Positions 12,836-25,379 of a DNA stretch of 64,000 nucleotides are shown piece after piece. Origin of the DNA: Quillaja saponaria. Lineage: Eukaryota; Streptophyta; Magnoliopsida; Fabales; Quillajaceae. Every line of letters begins with the position of its first letter. Position 1 is the stretch's first letter. The notes under the pieces were generated by a model, which saw only the letters and a program-made list of their open reading frames with translations, was not told where the DNA came from and searched no databases. The translations under genes and the position numbers were made by a program. The stretch lies in NCBI GenBank assembly GCA_029379385.1, contig CM055614.1, positions 15,071,528-15,135,527 on the forward strand, read 5' to 3'.

Positions 12836-13058
12836 CAAACTAAGTTAAATTCCTAATTAAATGACTCAACTAGGTTAAAACACACACACTAAGTTAAAAA
12901 TCAATGAAATTCCTAATTAAAGGCTAAATTCTAAGTATACTCAACTAGGATTCAACACTTAAAATAAATGACTCAACTAAGCAAAAATCAAACTAAAACT
13001 CAATAACATACCAAATAATATGAATAAAAAGGACATGTAATAAGACTATTTCACATAC
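12836..13058 (-). mobile_element. Athila-family LTR 4, short fragment, minus strand
   Basis: Shares ordered words with the start of LTR 1 and LTR 2 read on the minus strand: AACTAGGATTCAAC, then ACTAAGCAAAAA, then AATAATATGA-TAAAA-GGA. It abuts the copia relic. Confidence 0.6.
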
Positions 13059-13069
13059 TTGTCACTTAC

Positions 13070-14171
13070 ATACCTTATTATGATGGCCTTTGGATACAAA
13101 ACCCAAACGTTGTGTCATGTACCCATCTTCCTTTAGGTAATCGTTAAGGAAAGTAGTATTGACATCCATTTTCCATATCTCATAATCATTGTAAGCAGTT
13201 ATTGCAAGTAAAATCCAAATTGAAATTATAATGGCAACTGACGAAAAAGTTTCACCAAAATCAATTCTTTATTTTTGCCTATAACCTTTTACCACTAACC
13301 TTGCTTTGATGGTTTGTACATTGCCATCCGCATTTGTTTTTTTTTCTAAATGACCAATTTATAGACAATGGGATTAACCTATTTGGGTGAATTAACCAAA
13401 GTTCATACTTGGTTGTCATGGATTGAAACCACTTCGCTTTTCATAGCATCTTGCTACTTTGAGGAATCAATGTCCTTGATTGCTTTCTCATAACTAGTGG
13501 GCTCGTCATCCTCTATAAGAAGAATGTCTTTCTGATTGCATATCAGAAATCTATATCATAATGAAGGATGACCTTTTCTACTTAGATTTACGAAGTTGTT
13601 GTGTATATCGAACTTCATCTTGTACCTTCTTTCAGAAACACTATTGAAGTGTGGTGTACCACAAGGTGTCCATTGAGATAGAATCTCATTATCCTTTAAA
13701 TAGTCTAAAATTCCTGACTAAGGTATTCTTCATCTTAATCAGATTTAAGTGTCTAAATACTCTTACCAGTTTATTTTTCTACTTTAGTTCTAAATTCCTT
13801 GAACTTTTTAAAGGATTCAAACTTGTATCTAATTAGATACATATACCCATATCTTGACATGTTGTCAGTATAGACATAGTTCTACCAACGTTGGAGTGTA
13901 TAAGTTCGAGTAACTTAGTAACACGTGACCCTTTACCTGTGAAAGGTTTCTTAGTCATTTTTCCAAATAGACAGGATTCACATGTCCCATAAGATTCATA
14001 ATCAATTTTGGGTTTCTTTGTGTTTATGTTGATGATATTATCATTTAATTTTAGAAAATACAATCAATTATGTAAAACACCACATCAATAATAAACTACT
14101 TTTAAAGAGAAGTAAAACTTATTATCCTTTATTACAAATGAAAAATCTTTCTTGTTTAAACAAGAAATAGA
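13070..14171 (-). pseudogene. copia integrase start and reverse transcriptase remnants
   Basis: The part at 13833-14063 carries YESYGTCESCLFGKMTKKPF, the cysteine-bearing end of the GAG-pre-integrase domain and the entry to integrase. The segment at 13080-13260 reads as copia RT, with ETFSSVAI, ILLAITAYNDYEIWKMDV and a FLNDYL-like block where functional copies have 'AFLNG'. Most of the integrase core between them is missing or unreadable. The short distance shows internal deletion. Confidence 0.75.
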
Positions 14172-14176
14172 AATAA

Positions 14177-15364
14177 TGATAGGTGTTTAATAAGTCTTAA
14201 TAAAATTGATTCTTAGTTGTTGTTTTGAGTATGATTTTATGCTAATGAATTTATAAATGTTGATTTTTATGATTTTAGGTTTTGAATTTGAGTGAAGCAA
14301 CATTTGTTGGATAAATAGAACAGAATTAGCACAAAAGGAGTAAAAGATGATGTCAAAAGAGCACTAAATGAAGATACGCCAGATTGTTGTACGGACCTAG
14401 GGTCATGTGAGTCATGAAAGCCCGTATAATATTCTGCAGAAATTAATCTCCAACCACTCCATGGAATCCAAACACTTCATGAATTAGTGGATAATAATTA
14501 ATGGATAATCATCAATTGATATACATTAATAGATAATCATTAATGGATATACATTGATGGATAAACATTAATGGATAAACTTTATAATCAGATTTGTATG
14601 AGGAATACAAGCTAATCTTGTATTTGGACATACTTTTAAGACAAATTAGGTATTCCAATTCAAGAAGAGTCCCAGCTAACCAGAGACTCCAATCCAAGAA
14701 GGACTTCAAGTTAAATTGGTATCCTTAAGTTATTTTCTTTTTTCTAATTAGCTTATAAATACTCTTAGCTTAGGAGAGTTTTAGATATTAGCTTTTTAAC
14801 CTTCGGTAAGCATTTTTTAAAGTTTCTTTATTGTTTTTGCAATTATGAGTTGCTAAATCTTCTTTTCCGTTAAATTAGACAAACACAACTTAGTAGCACG
14901 TGACCCCTTACCTATGTGTTTATTGCTTTAGCTTTAGCTATCCTTCTATTTCTCAGAGTTGTTACATTAAATCTTAAGAGCATATTTAAGGTTATTTACT
15001 AGCAAGAGATTAATCAAATAACTTATTTTGATTAACGACGAACTAAGGTAAGATTCGGAATATCAGAGCTTATTGATATTCTAGGTTGAATATTTGAATG
15101 AATGATTGAAAAATTGTGGTCAATGATCAATATCAAATCCTCGTGGTGGATAATTCCTTATTTATCAGAAGCTTTATCCATTAATTATGTTTTTCTATTT
15201 GATTTAACTTTCAATTTTACATTCAAAACTCAAAACATAAAACCCTCTTATTTTATTATCATAAGAATTATATTTGCACAAACTGGTTAAATTCAACTCT
15301 TCATGGGATCGATAACTTAACTACAAAGTTAGGTTAAAGTAAAGAATACTTTCAACATACATCA
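14177..15364 (+). mobile_element. Solo LTR (1,188 bp) inserted in copia relic A
   Basis: Begins TGATAGGTGTTTAATAAG and ends CAACATACATCA. It is flanked by the 5-bp direct repeat AATAA (14172-14176 and 15365-15369). Taking out the insert and one AATAA lets the minus-strand copia frame run on across the junction at the expected protease/integrase boundary, which independently confirms the borders. A TATAAATA box at about 14755 and 3'-LTR-like text near 15130-15320 suggest plus orientation. No internal region is present, so it arose by LTR-LTR recombination. The family is not recognised and is unlike the Athila-type LTRs nearby. Confidence 0.85.
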
Positions 15365-15379
15365 AATAATGTTCTTAGA

Positions 15380-15660
15380 AATAACTGTAACAAAATGAAA
15401 ATTATTAAATTCTAAAATAATGTCAGACAGTAATTGCAAAATTTGAGATCCTATAGCTAATGCACCAACTCTTGCTCCATTTCCCACCCGCAGGTCTATT
15501 TCACCCTTCTTAACATCCTTTTGTTCTTTTTTTCCTAAACATTATTACAAATGTGAGAACCACAATTGGTATTCAATACCCAGGAGCTACAGTTTGCATA
15601 TGATAAATTAACCTCAATCACAAACATACCTGAAGTAAAGGCTTTACCAAGTCTCTTGTC
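15380..15660 (-). pseudogene. copia protease remnant
   Basis: Reads SGMFVIEVNLSYANCSSWVL followed by NTNCGSHICNNV. The copia protease active site is DTGCGSH; here the aspartate is Asn and the glycine is Asn, so it would be dead even without the stop that follows. The downstream part still shows a CGWEME-like block in a shifted frame. Confidence 0.75.
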
Positions 15661-15689
15661 CTTCACAACATTCAAGTATGCTTTGTAAT

Positions 15690-16414
15690 TCCTTTTCTAA
15701 TGATCTTCTTTGCCACAATAAAAGCATGTGGCTTTGGCCTTGTTCTTCTTGATGCAACCAATGGCCTTATTCTAACTCTTAGACTTTTTTTTTCTTACCC
15801 TTTTATTTGGGTTTAGAAGAACCACTTATAAGCATCATTTGGGCTTTATATTTCTTAATATTACCCTCCACAATATTCAAAATGTTAAGTAACTCAAGTA
15901 GAGTTGTTTCCAACTTATTCATGTTGTAGCTCATAACAAACTGTGAAAACAACTTTAGCAAAAACTGTAAGACCAAATAAATTGAAAGTTCATGGTCTAT
16001 TGCAAAACCCAATTAGAATAATTTCTCGATGTACCTACTATCATCTTAGAGCTAAACAATTTCTTGGATAATTATAACCTTTCGACTCTTCTTTGTTTAT
16101 CATACAACTCTTGCAAGTACATGATAGTTGTGAGGGAATCTATTTTCTTATGCTACCTTTGAAGCTCTAGTGACATAGAACATAGGATCACACATATTGC
16201 TTGTTCATTGTCATCCATATGCTTTTGATGGTTATCAGAATCATATTCCTCATAACCAGGAGCACCTTCAACCAGAGTTTGAAGAATGTCTCCCTCTCGG
16301 ACATAGGATATCTTGTCTCAAAACAATTTTAAGATTACAGTACCAGTCCAAATAGTTAGAGCAAGTCAACTTGTTGGATTCAAATATGGATCTAATTACT
16401 AAATTGTTCATCAT
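15690..16414 (-). pseudogene. copia gag (UBN2-type) with zinc knuckle, copy A
   Basis: The start MMNNLVIRSIFESNKLTCSN (ATG at 16414) is a typical copia gag opening. The segment 15803-16012 reads MGFAIDHELSIYLVLQFLLK, matching the UBN2 core. A zinc knuckle near 15715-15750 has CFYCGKEDH, but the last cysteine position is disrupted by a stop and shift. Gag would package the element RNA in a cytoplasmic virus-like particle. Frames are broken between 16020 and 16400. Confidence 0.75.
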
Positions 16415-16540
16415 TCTAGCAACCTAGATAGAAAGATAGAATGTATATGAGTATTTATTTATACATGAACCAAATTAAAAGGTCTTTATGTAAACTGGTT
16501 ATTCCCACTATTTTATCAAATCTAATGACCCTCTCAGTTA

Positions 16541-16889
16541 GATTCAGGGTATCATCTCATGATATGCATATTTGGCCAAGATATTATTTAATTTTTTTTT
16601 AATCTTAAGAGGACTCATGAAACTATAGCAAAGTTAAATAACCGATTAACTATCATTTACATCTCTATGTAAATATTTAGATCCTTAGGTCGATAGTGCC
16701 TTGTCATTTAATCAAGATTCAGGGTATCATCTCATGATATGCATATTTGGCCAAGATATTATTTAATTTTGTTTTAATCTTAAGAGGACTCATGAAACTA
16801 TAACAAAGTTAAATAACCGATTAACTATCATTTACATCTCCATGTAAATATTTAAATCCTTAGGTCGATAGTGCCTTGTCATTTAATCA
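16541..16889 (-). repeat. Direct tandem duplication of 175 bp in the copia A leader
   Basis: A unit starting GATTCAGGGTATCATCTC at 16541 is repeated from 16716 with only a few differences and no spacer. The related leader in copy B (45116-45295) has a single unit, so this duplication arose in copy A. It lacks LTR-type ends. Confidence 0.9.
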
Positions 16890-17430
16890 TTTTAAGTGAT
16901 ACCTAAGCTTGGCCTTGAAAACATAATAGCCTTGACAGGGGCAAAAAAATAATGTGTTCTTAATTAAGTACTAATCATTATTCTAATATATAATGTCTAT
17001 TATATGGCATAACTGAGTTCAATGGATGATTATCTTAATGGGGGTCAACAAATAAAAGTAAATAGAACTTCTATTATGCCACAATAATGGGAGGAACTAT
17101 GTTCTTAACATGTGACTTATAATTTAAGGGAACTTTTATTTTAGGTTGAGTTTGTTTTCAAATGTCTCTCTATATGGCATACAACATATATATATTTATA
17201 ATACATCTCATTCATTACAACATATATATGTATAAGCAATAAATTAAATAGGATAATATAGACCATATGGTTCCTCGACATTTAGGAAAACCATATGCTA
17301 AGAGTGATGTAGTCCAACCACATGCACGTCGTCACTTTGTTTTGGTGTCTTAATCTCCATAAGCTCAAGATCACATGAAAGTTCAAATCTAACTAAATCC
17401 TAAATAACCTATGCAACTATTACATTTAAA

Positions 17431-18759
17431 AAAAAAAACAAAAAACAAACAAACAAACTTAACTAGGACTTGGCCAACCTTTAAACTTTATTAATAATGG
17501 AAAAACATGGTCAGGATTGAATCTAAACCATAAACATAATGATACCACAAAAACAAAACTATAAACTTGGGATACTATCCTATTCCAAAAAAACTAAGGT
17601 TAAAATTTCCTAACAAAAGAACAAGCGCCTAATCAAGAACAAAAAGCTAAAAAAAACTATTTACTAAAATCCCTCCCCTGTTTGTGCTTTGCTTGAGCTG
17701 GACCGAGAGTCACTCTATTGTGTCCAAATGAAACAAGTGATGAGCAAGTGTAATTCTTGGTTTTCTTTTGTTTAAGCCAAACTCTTGGTAACGTTTTTCC
17801 TTCCTCTTCCTTTTCTTGGCAGCGTTTGCCTTCTTTTTCTTAATGTTTAGTCTGCTGTTTTTAGAATGTTGGAGGCTGCTCTGCCATGAAAACAGTCCAG
17901 CTGTGTAGGTTGTTTAGCCACTGTGAGCTACAAAGCTTTTCATGATTTGCTTCTACATGTATAGGCCTGTATGCGTTTTGTATTAGGCCAGAATTTCCAG
18001 CCAGGTGTGTGGGTCTTTACCGAATCATGAGTTTCAAAGGCGCTAGTGTGTAAGTTCTCCAATTCAAATTTATTTGCTCTAGTTTTTTTCTTTTCTTTTT
18101 TTTTTAGCACTGGCATCCTTATTATATGTGCTTGGTGTTAAGTGAGATTTAGAAGAACGAGTCATCCATTTTGGGCAAGAATGACAAATGTTTTATGGGT
18201 TTTTATTGATGTTTTAGTTAAGGTCCTCTATCTACCATCCTTTAAAAAAATAAAAAATAAAAGAAGAAGAAGAAGAAGAAGAAGATTAGAATGTGTTTCT
18301 AAAGTAATTTCCTCTCAACCCATTGATAATTGGGAATAAAATCGAGTATACAATATCTTTGTTATACCATCCAATGGGGGTTTATAGAAGCTAAAGATAT
18401 TGAAGAAAAAGTATGGTTATTCTTGGCAGAAACCAAAGATCTCCTGACCTTATAGTACTAATGATTGAAGAGATCCATTTTTTTTATGAATTGGAAGAAA
18501 TATGGTTTAATGGACCATTGAAATTAAGCTTTTGGTTATCACCTGATTTTTTTTAAAGACTTCATTAGCAGAAGAAATCAACTTTGGGCTAGAAAGTCCT
18601 TGAATTTTTGTAATGTGAGCATGGAAAAGGTTTGAGGGGAGGGGAAGAAAAGTTTGTAGTGTTAAAAGCTTGCATTTTGTGTAATCACTAATTACCCTTG
18701 AAAATATTCCCGAGGCTATGATCTTTTGTAATTCTCATATAACCAGTGTAAATTTCTTA
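17431..18759. other. Unassigned non-coding stretch with an (AAG)n tract
   Basis: No domain is recognised. An (AAG)n microsatellite lies at 18260-18285. The part at 17700-18100, rich in CTTCCTTTTCTT, resembles the pyrimidine-rich leader seen in the G2 LTR copies and could be the upstream part of the LTR that follows. I could not prove this. Confidence 0.4.
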
Positions 18760-18962
18760 ATTTAGGAGTATTGTTAGGGGTTCCTATTAGTTTAGTTAAG
18801 AAAGTGAAATTTATAGTTAATTAGGAAACATGGAATTTAACTAAGTTAAGGTTAAATTAATGAATAAGGACTCTTAAATAATTTGTAGTAATTAACTTTA
18901 TTTTAAATCTAATAGTTAAAATATGATTAAGACTAAAGTGATAAATTATGTGGAATTTCTTG

Positions 18963-18998
<36 letters not shown>

Positions 18999-20287
18999 GT
19001 ACACGTTCAACGAACTAAATACTCTTTAGGATATTCGATAAATGTTCAAGATGAATTAGTTCTTAAATAGTATATTAAATATATATGTAGGATTAAAGAA
19101 TTAAGGAATTAATTATGAAATGAATATTTTAAATAATACAGGATCTTATGATTTTCAGTTCTGGATCGTATCGAGGATAATCTGATACCTTTGCAGTCTA
19201 GACAAGCCGGCAAAGTGTATCCTTGAGCTTTGTGAGTGAATTACATGCACTTTGGGTTACTAGATAATTGTGTGAAATAAATTATGTGAATTTGAATAAT
19301 TGATTGATGTTGTTATATGATATTGATTATGGTTGATAAGGGCCAACAAAGTGAGATTTTTCTAAAAAGTGGATTTTTATTTCTGAATGTGAAATCCAGG
19401 TGCACCTAGGATATTCTAATTTAAAATTTTGAGATATTCTGAATCCAAATAAATATTTTAAAATTTGAGTGCTCAGCCCCAGTGGGATGGATTGTGTGCA
19501 GAGAATTAGCCTGTTGTGCGGGTGCGTAAATGCCAGGTGGGGGATATTGTTGTGCGGGGATGAGTTACTCGTTGGCCCTTTGTGTGTTTTGTATGCTTTG
19601 ATTGCGTTGTTTGAAATGGTGAATTGTGGATACTTGAATTGACTTATATTTATATATGGTGGAACATGTGCGTTGTGACTTTATTACAATTACTACATGA
19701 GATTAAATAAGGATATTTGTAATGTGTTGATTGATGCTGATACCCTCAGGGTACATGGGTTGCTCATTGAGTTCTTATGACTCAGACCTTCCTCTGTTGT
19801 TGTTTTTTTTTTTTTTTTTTTAGTATCAGGAAATAGTTTGTTGCGTCAGAATTGGTTACTTATCGACACTGTTGCGGCAAGGTATACTTGGAGTCACATA
19901 CTTGAAGCCGATAGGGCGACACTTGCAGTTAGTTTAGGTGTCATGCATTGTTGCGTATATTAAGTTAACTGTGACAACTTAATGTCTTGTTAGGAGCGGA
20001 GCTCCTCTAAGTACTTTGATATTATGATTTATCGATGATTTGTACTAGGTTATTGTTTATATATTGTTCGTCATGTTCCACTTTACAAGGGAACATTTGC
20101 CAAATTTTCAGTAAATATTTATGTTTCACAACCAATTCATGTCTTTATTTTAGTTCAGTAAAGTTTTCTTGGTCTTAACTATAATTTGTTTAAGAGTTAT
20201 TTGTCCTTAGTCATTGTGGATTCAGGGTTGTGAAGGGTTGGTTATTCATTCCTCCAGCCAGTCATACCTTTATTTGGGGGTGTGACA
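18760..20287 (+). mobile_element. 3' part of a long gypsy LTR (family G2), plus strand
   Basis: Ends GGGGGTGTGACA at 20287. That is the inverted complement of the G2 LTR start TGTAACACCCC at 51813, as expected of LTR ends. The block 19310-19450 (AAGGGCCAACAAAGT through GGTGCACCTAGGATATTCT) recurs, inverted, at 39768-39900. The TA-rich block at 18780-18995 resembles 63560-64000. No internal domain follows; the next sequence is LINE. The left border is approximate. Confidence 0.6.
18966..18995. repeat. (TA)15 microsatellite
   Basis: Uninterrupted TA dinucleotides inside the G2 LTR. A similar tract closes the window at 63957-63999 in the equivalent LTR position. Confidence 0.95.
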
Positions 20288-20299
20288 CTAACCTTATAT

Positions 20300-21420
20300 A
20301 ACTCCTTGCCCACCTACCAAAACACTACCTCTTTGGCCACATTAATACTATGAGACTTTTTGAGTTTTGAAGACTTAACACTTCAAGCTCGGTTCCCACT
20401 TTCAAGAATCTACATTCTTGCTCATCTTACTCATAACCACTGGCTTTGTCTATGCTTTGATCCTTCAAATTTGAGGTCTCACCCTTAAACAAAGAGAACC
20501 CTTCACTAGTAACACATGAATTGAACAAGGTAGCAGCTTGTGAACCTCATGCTCACATCACCATTCGAATTCTTGATCCTTCCTTTTTCTTCCATACCTC
20601 TCTTATGGCTCATTTGGATTGAACCATTGTTTTCCTTGAATCTTTAGTCTTTACTTGCACACTAGCCACATCATAACCTACTTTTTGAAAGAACCTTTTG
20701 TTCTCACCACACCCTTTCTTCAATGAGTTTCAAAAGATCCAATTCAACACATATTCTTGTAATACTAGGCCTTGTTCTTAAGGCCAAAGCACCATCAACC
20801 TTAAGTGGCTTACGAATCATGCTTGCGATTATGGACAAACTCTCTTTTGAATAACAGGGAATTAGCAAGTTTGGAAGATTAACCCATACCGAAACAATAG
20901 ATGACTCTTGATCTAGTCTAAACTTTGCAGTCCATTTAAAAACATGCATTGGGAATTGTTGAAAATCCTCATCATTAAATACTTCAATTAAAATGTGCTT
21001 TTTATCAAGAAGTCCAATAGAAATTCAGCTAGTGAACCCAATGGTAGGAAAGGCTTCCTTACATTGAAGGTCTTCCATGAGAGAACTTTCCAATCAACGT
21101 GCACTTGAATGTGGCAGCAAGTGAATTGATTTCTTTGGTGGTAAAATGGACAACATGCCCTAAATGATATGATTTCTTTGAAAGGTGTGTTGGTTTTATT
21201 AGATGATACCATGGTAAAAGGTTGTGGGCTAGGGTTTGATGTGGTATGACTGGGGAATGACTTAGATTGAGGATTAGATGCGGAGGAAAACGGTTTGCAT
21301 ACTAGGGTTAGGTGAATGCTTTGTCAAAGCCTATCTGGATAAGACTCAGTAAAACTAGCCGGAGAATTAACCAGATCACAGATAGACATGTCTCCAAATT
21401 GAGTCATTTCCTACCATAAA
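20300..21420 (-). pseudogene. L1-type LINE ORF1 (DUF4283) remnant
   Basis: The segment 20704-20949 matches the DUF4283 domain of plant LINE ORF1 proteins: FKWTAKF, then VSVWVNLPNLLIP, then IASMIRKPLKVD, then ARICVELDLLK-like text here as TRICVELDLL. The upstream part (20950-21100) fits the preceding half (SIGLLDKKH-like text, in another frame). ORF1 is an RNA-binding chaperone for the LINE. On this strand it lies downstream of the ORF2 of the neighbouring LINE, the wrong order for one element, so it belongs to a separate LINE truncated at its 3' side. A putative N-terminus lies at 21390-21420. Downstream frames to 20300 are broken. Confidence 0.7.
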
Positions 21421-21429
21421 AAATCCTTA

Positions 21430-24400
21430 ACTGGGGAAGAACCATCCCTAAAAATCCATTAAGTATTCATCTGCAAATCATAAAATAAAGAGCCAAGACA
21501 TTTCCACATGAAGTAGCTCGGAAAATGTTATGGAAGCAAAAAAAGGACTGCCATACTTATTCCTCATGAATTTGGTCTAAAGCGAATTTGCTTGCAAAAG
21601 AGACCAGACTAACTTAGCATGCATAGCACCCATTGTTTTAGCCAGAGAGCGAATCCCCAAACCTCCTTCTGAAAAAGGCTTACAAAAGTCTTTCCATGCT
21701 ATCCAATGATGACATTTGTCCCCGAATGATTCCAGAAAAAATTACTAAATAGTTTTTCCAAAATAGTTAAGAATTGCTTAGGAACTTTGGCACAGGCCAA
21801 CTTGTGAATCGGTATAGAGGAAAGCACACTCCGAAGAAAGGTAATCTTACCATTAGGATTCTAAATCCATTACTCTACATGTGAAAAAAGAGTCTCAGTA
21901 ACTTTATCTTTTAAAAGGGGAACTCCAAGGTAGATAAAAGGAAGAGCTTTGTAGTGAAAACCCGTCCAAGAATGTAGAAGATTTTGACATTGGCTCGAAA
22001 CTATAGAGGCTATTGTAAATGAGCTTCTATTCAAATTTATTTATTGCCTCGAAATCTACTCATATCTATGCAACAGATTCATACATGCCTGAACAAAGGA
22101 TTTACAACTATTCAGAAAAAGTAATATGTCATCCCCATATAGTATGTGAGAAACACAAGTGGCCTGGCCCAAAACGTGAAATCTCTGAATAAGTCCATTT
22201 GCAATAGCCCAATTTGAATTGCGAGAAAAAAAAAAAAATTCCTAGGCTAAAATAGACAAAGGAGGGGAAAAAGGATCACCCTGCCAAAGTACACTGAAAG
22301 ATTTGAAAAAACCATATTTACCCTCATTGAGTAGCACCGAATACCAGCGGTTCAAAATCCAATCACACCATAGTTCAGAAAAACCAAATTTATGGAGAAC
22401 ATTTAACACAAAGGATCATTCCATTCAATGATAAGCCTTACATATCAATTTAATAACAAGATTCCCGCTAAAACTTTTTTTATCAATGTCATGAATTATC
22501 TCTGGAGCCAAAACTATATTCTCATGAAACAACCATCTTGGAACAAAACCAACTTATTCCTCATACAGTAACAGATTCAGAAAAGCATTCAATATATCCA
22601 TCAAGATTATGGAGATTACTTTATGAAAGAAAGTGTTAAAACTAATTAGGCGCATATCAGAGAAATTTTTGGCTTTGTATTTTTGAGATTAGCACCATAA
22701 CCGTGTAAGAAAAAGCTTTGGGAAGAGTACCCCCTCTAAAATATTCCTGAATAGCAGAAATTACATCCAAGCAGATAGTATCCCAACAAGCAACATAAAA
22801 GTGACCAGTGTAGCCATCAATACCTGGTGCACTATCTGGATTAAACCCTTCCCAGTTGATAAAATCTCAGATTCTAAAAGGATAGACGTAAGCATGTCAT
22901 TGTCCAAATTTGATATCAAACTAGGAATGCATTCTAGCATACTAGCATCTCTATAAGAAGTAGAGGAAGAGAAAATTTGTAAGGAAAAAATTACTGTTTT
23001 TGTACTATAATGGCATTATCTATTTCAAGGAAGCCATCACTACGTTTCAAATAGAAAGCGCTACATTTCAAATGGAATTAAGGTTTCTAATAATGAATTC
23101 TAATTGTGGCATGAAAAAAAGCCGAGTTACAATCACCTTCCAATAGCTAATTAATTCTGAATTTGTTCCAGAGCATAGATTCTTATGTAGTGAGAAGCAT
23201 CTCATAATGCTTCTTAGCTTTTAACACATTCTTAAATGGTTGGAGCTAATATTAGCATTCAAATTTGTCTTAGCTCGTAACACATCATCAGACGCTGCAT
23301 CTAACTGACGATCCACATGACCAAAAGTCTCCCAATTCCATTTTCGAAGATTCTTTCGCATTCAACTTAGTTTTTGGTGCAAAATAACTATAGGAGGCCC
23401 TGTTAAATCTCAGTTATAAAAGGCTTAAAATTATCATGAGGAACCCAAGTTTTAAAAAATTAAATTGACCTCTGGGCCGAGTATAAGGTAAAATAGAAAA
23501 GAGAAGAGGATTATGATCAAAGTAGACCACCTCGGTAGATGATTAGCTGTAAAAGATAGAAATAAAGATGTAAAATTACCTTTTATCAAAATACAATCCA
23601 ATCGACACCAGGTACGGCCATTAATCCAAGTAAAACGGCTCCTTTATGCCCAACATCTAAGAATGCATTAGAATCAATAAAGTTTATAAAATCCCAGACA
23701 GTAGTGAGGTAAGGAAGGTGTAAACCAATTTTTTTTTATGTAGTGACCATAATGTTAACCAAGGATCCGAGCTTAACCAATCAATGCCAGAGATTGCCAC
23801 AACTCATAATGAAATAAGGTATCACATTTTGCGTAAATAAAAGAACATTGCAAGCCCAAGTTACTAGCCTTATCCAAAATTTTCATTGTTATATATTAGT
23901 TCGAATAACCAATAATAGAGACAGCCACATCCTCATTCTAGAGAATCCAAATATGAAAATTTAGGGGATTCCTGTGTAAATAATTATAAAGCTTCAATTT
24001 TCGAGAAAACGTTGGTAAAGTTGAGGCATCATGTTACACCTCCAAAGACACTAATCGAGAGACTGTGTTGTTTTGGAGTTATCTTATGTGTGCAACTTTA
24101 TCAATACCCCAGCTCCCCTTAAGCTCTATATAAGGAACTTAATTATCATTTGATAAGATTTGCTTTTCTAGATTTTGCCACTCTTTTTTAATGGTTTAAC
24201 TGTTTCAGAAATGTATGTGTGAGCTCGGCTACTGGCTCACCATTATTGTGAGTGAGGGTTGGCTCTTAAGCAACTTGAACTGGCAAAGATATTGCCTCAT
24301 AATTCCCCTGCTAAATATCATCTTAAGAAACCAGCAAAATAGTATAGGTTGTGACACTAACTAATTATGTAGAAGAATGACATAGGTCCTCACTGAATTT

Positions 24401-24950
24401 AGGCAACAAAAATAAAATCTACTTCGTTAGATCCGAAGATTTGCACGTATTGCACGTATTTATTGGATGAGTGTCATTATCCTTCATATAATCACACCTT
24501 AGAGCAACTCGAAACTTGCAAGGTATCAAATGCAACCGTAGCTGATTTCTTCCACAATAGTAGAAAGAAATTTAAATGAATTTTCAACCATTTTACTTTT
24601 GGGTTTCAACTTAGCATTCGGAATTGCAACGTTAGGACTAGATTTGGGATCTAGAGTTGTCATTACATTTATCATGGAAGGAAGTGTTTTTTCCTTCCTA
24701 ATTTATAAGCTAGCTTTATGAAGAAAAGGTTACTAGTGAGCAACTTTCCTACTTCAAGCCTTCTTGTTAATTGCTAACATGTGTTAAGATATTTCCTCGT
24801 TTTTGTCTAACACAAGGATAGGGCCAACAAACCCTATCCCCTAGTTTTTCTTTTACCTGTAAAAGTGGTAGAGCATGCTTCTTTTGCCTGTAGTCCTTTA
24901 AGTTGTGACCATGCAAGGAGCATATGGAACAGATATTCTAACATCAATAT
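21430..24950 (-). mobile_element. L1-type LINE relic with ORF1 zinc knuckle, endonuclease and RT
   Basis: From right to left on the minus strand: a knuckle-like CSICSLHGHNLKDY near 24930, where the last ligand cysteine is Tyr. Next are endonuclease pieces (NGRTWCRLDCILI near 23600, matching 'GxxWxRLDRxL'). The RT follows, with GFFKSFSVLWQGDPFSP near 22290 and YGDDILLFLNS near 22120, a variant of the YADD catalytic box. Then come FIYLGVPLLKDK near 21920 and the GGFGIRSLAKTMGAMHAKL block near 21640. Stops and shifts are frequent. It ends against the next LINE without a clear poly(A). Confidence 0.8.
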
Positions 24951-25379
24951 CAACAAACACTAACTCTCAATAATCTAACAAATTCATAAAAAAGTTTTAC
25001 AACAATCAATTAATTAATACATAAACACTAATTCTTGCCATAATCTAACAAATATGCTCAAACCACAATATTTTCAAGCTATCTGTAATCCATCATCAAA
25101 GATAAATATCAATCTAACCCCCTAACATTCATAACAACCCCCTTAAAACCAAGGAACCTGATAGAATCTAAAGGAAAACACTAAAACTACCAATTTATTC
25201 TACAATTCAATTCTACCAAAAATCACTACAAGTAATTAATTACCAATTCTTAATTTCACAACTTCAATTATCTTTAAAATAACATAAAAAAGTTTAATAT
25301 CTAAACGAAACTCAACTAAGACTTAAATCTCAAACTAGTTAAGATTGGCTATATCAATCATTTTATTCCCTTCTCCTTG
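24951..25379. other. Non-coding AT-rich stretch between two LINE relics
   Basis: No domain is seen. It probably includes the 3' untranslated tail of the RTE-type LINE to its right. Confidence 0.4.

Larger units (their letters stand above)
13070..17430 (-). mobile_element. Ty1/copia relic 'A', split by a solo LTR
   Basis: On the minus strand the order is 5' leader (17430-16415), gag (16414-~15690), protease (~15640-15380), then the solo LTR insertion, then GAG-pre-integrase/integrase start (~14170-13835) and RT (13260-13070). This is the normal copia order. The leader and gag match a second relic at 44410-49801. The 5' LTR is absent: similarity with copy B stops at about 17430. At the 3' side the RT breaks off against an Athila LTR fragment. 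Many stops and shifts make it inactive. Confidence 0.8.

Noticed and set aside
16541..16889. The duplicated 175-bp units as a pair of short LTRs
   Set aside because: They are adjacent with no internal region, lack TG...CA ends and target duplications, and lie inside the copia leader.
18142..18339. A small basic protein with an Arg run
   Set aside because: The Arg/Lys run is an (AAG)n microsatellite read in one frame.
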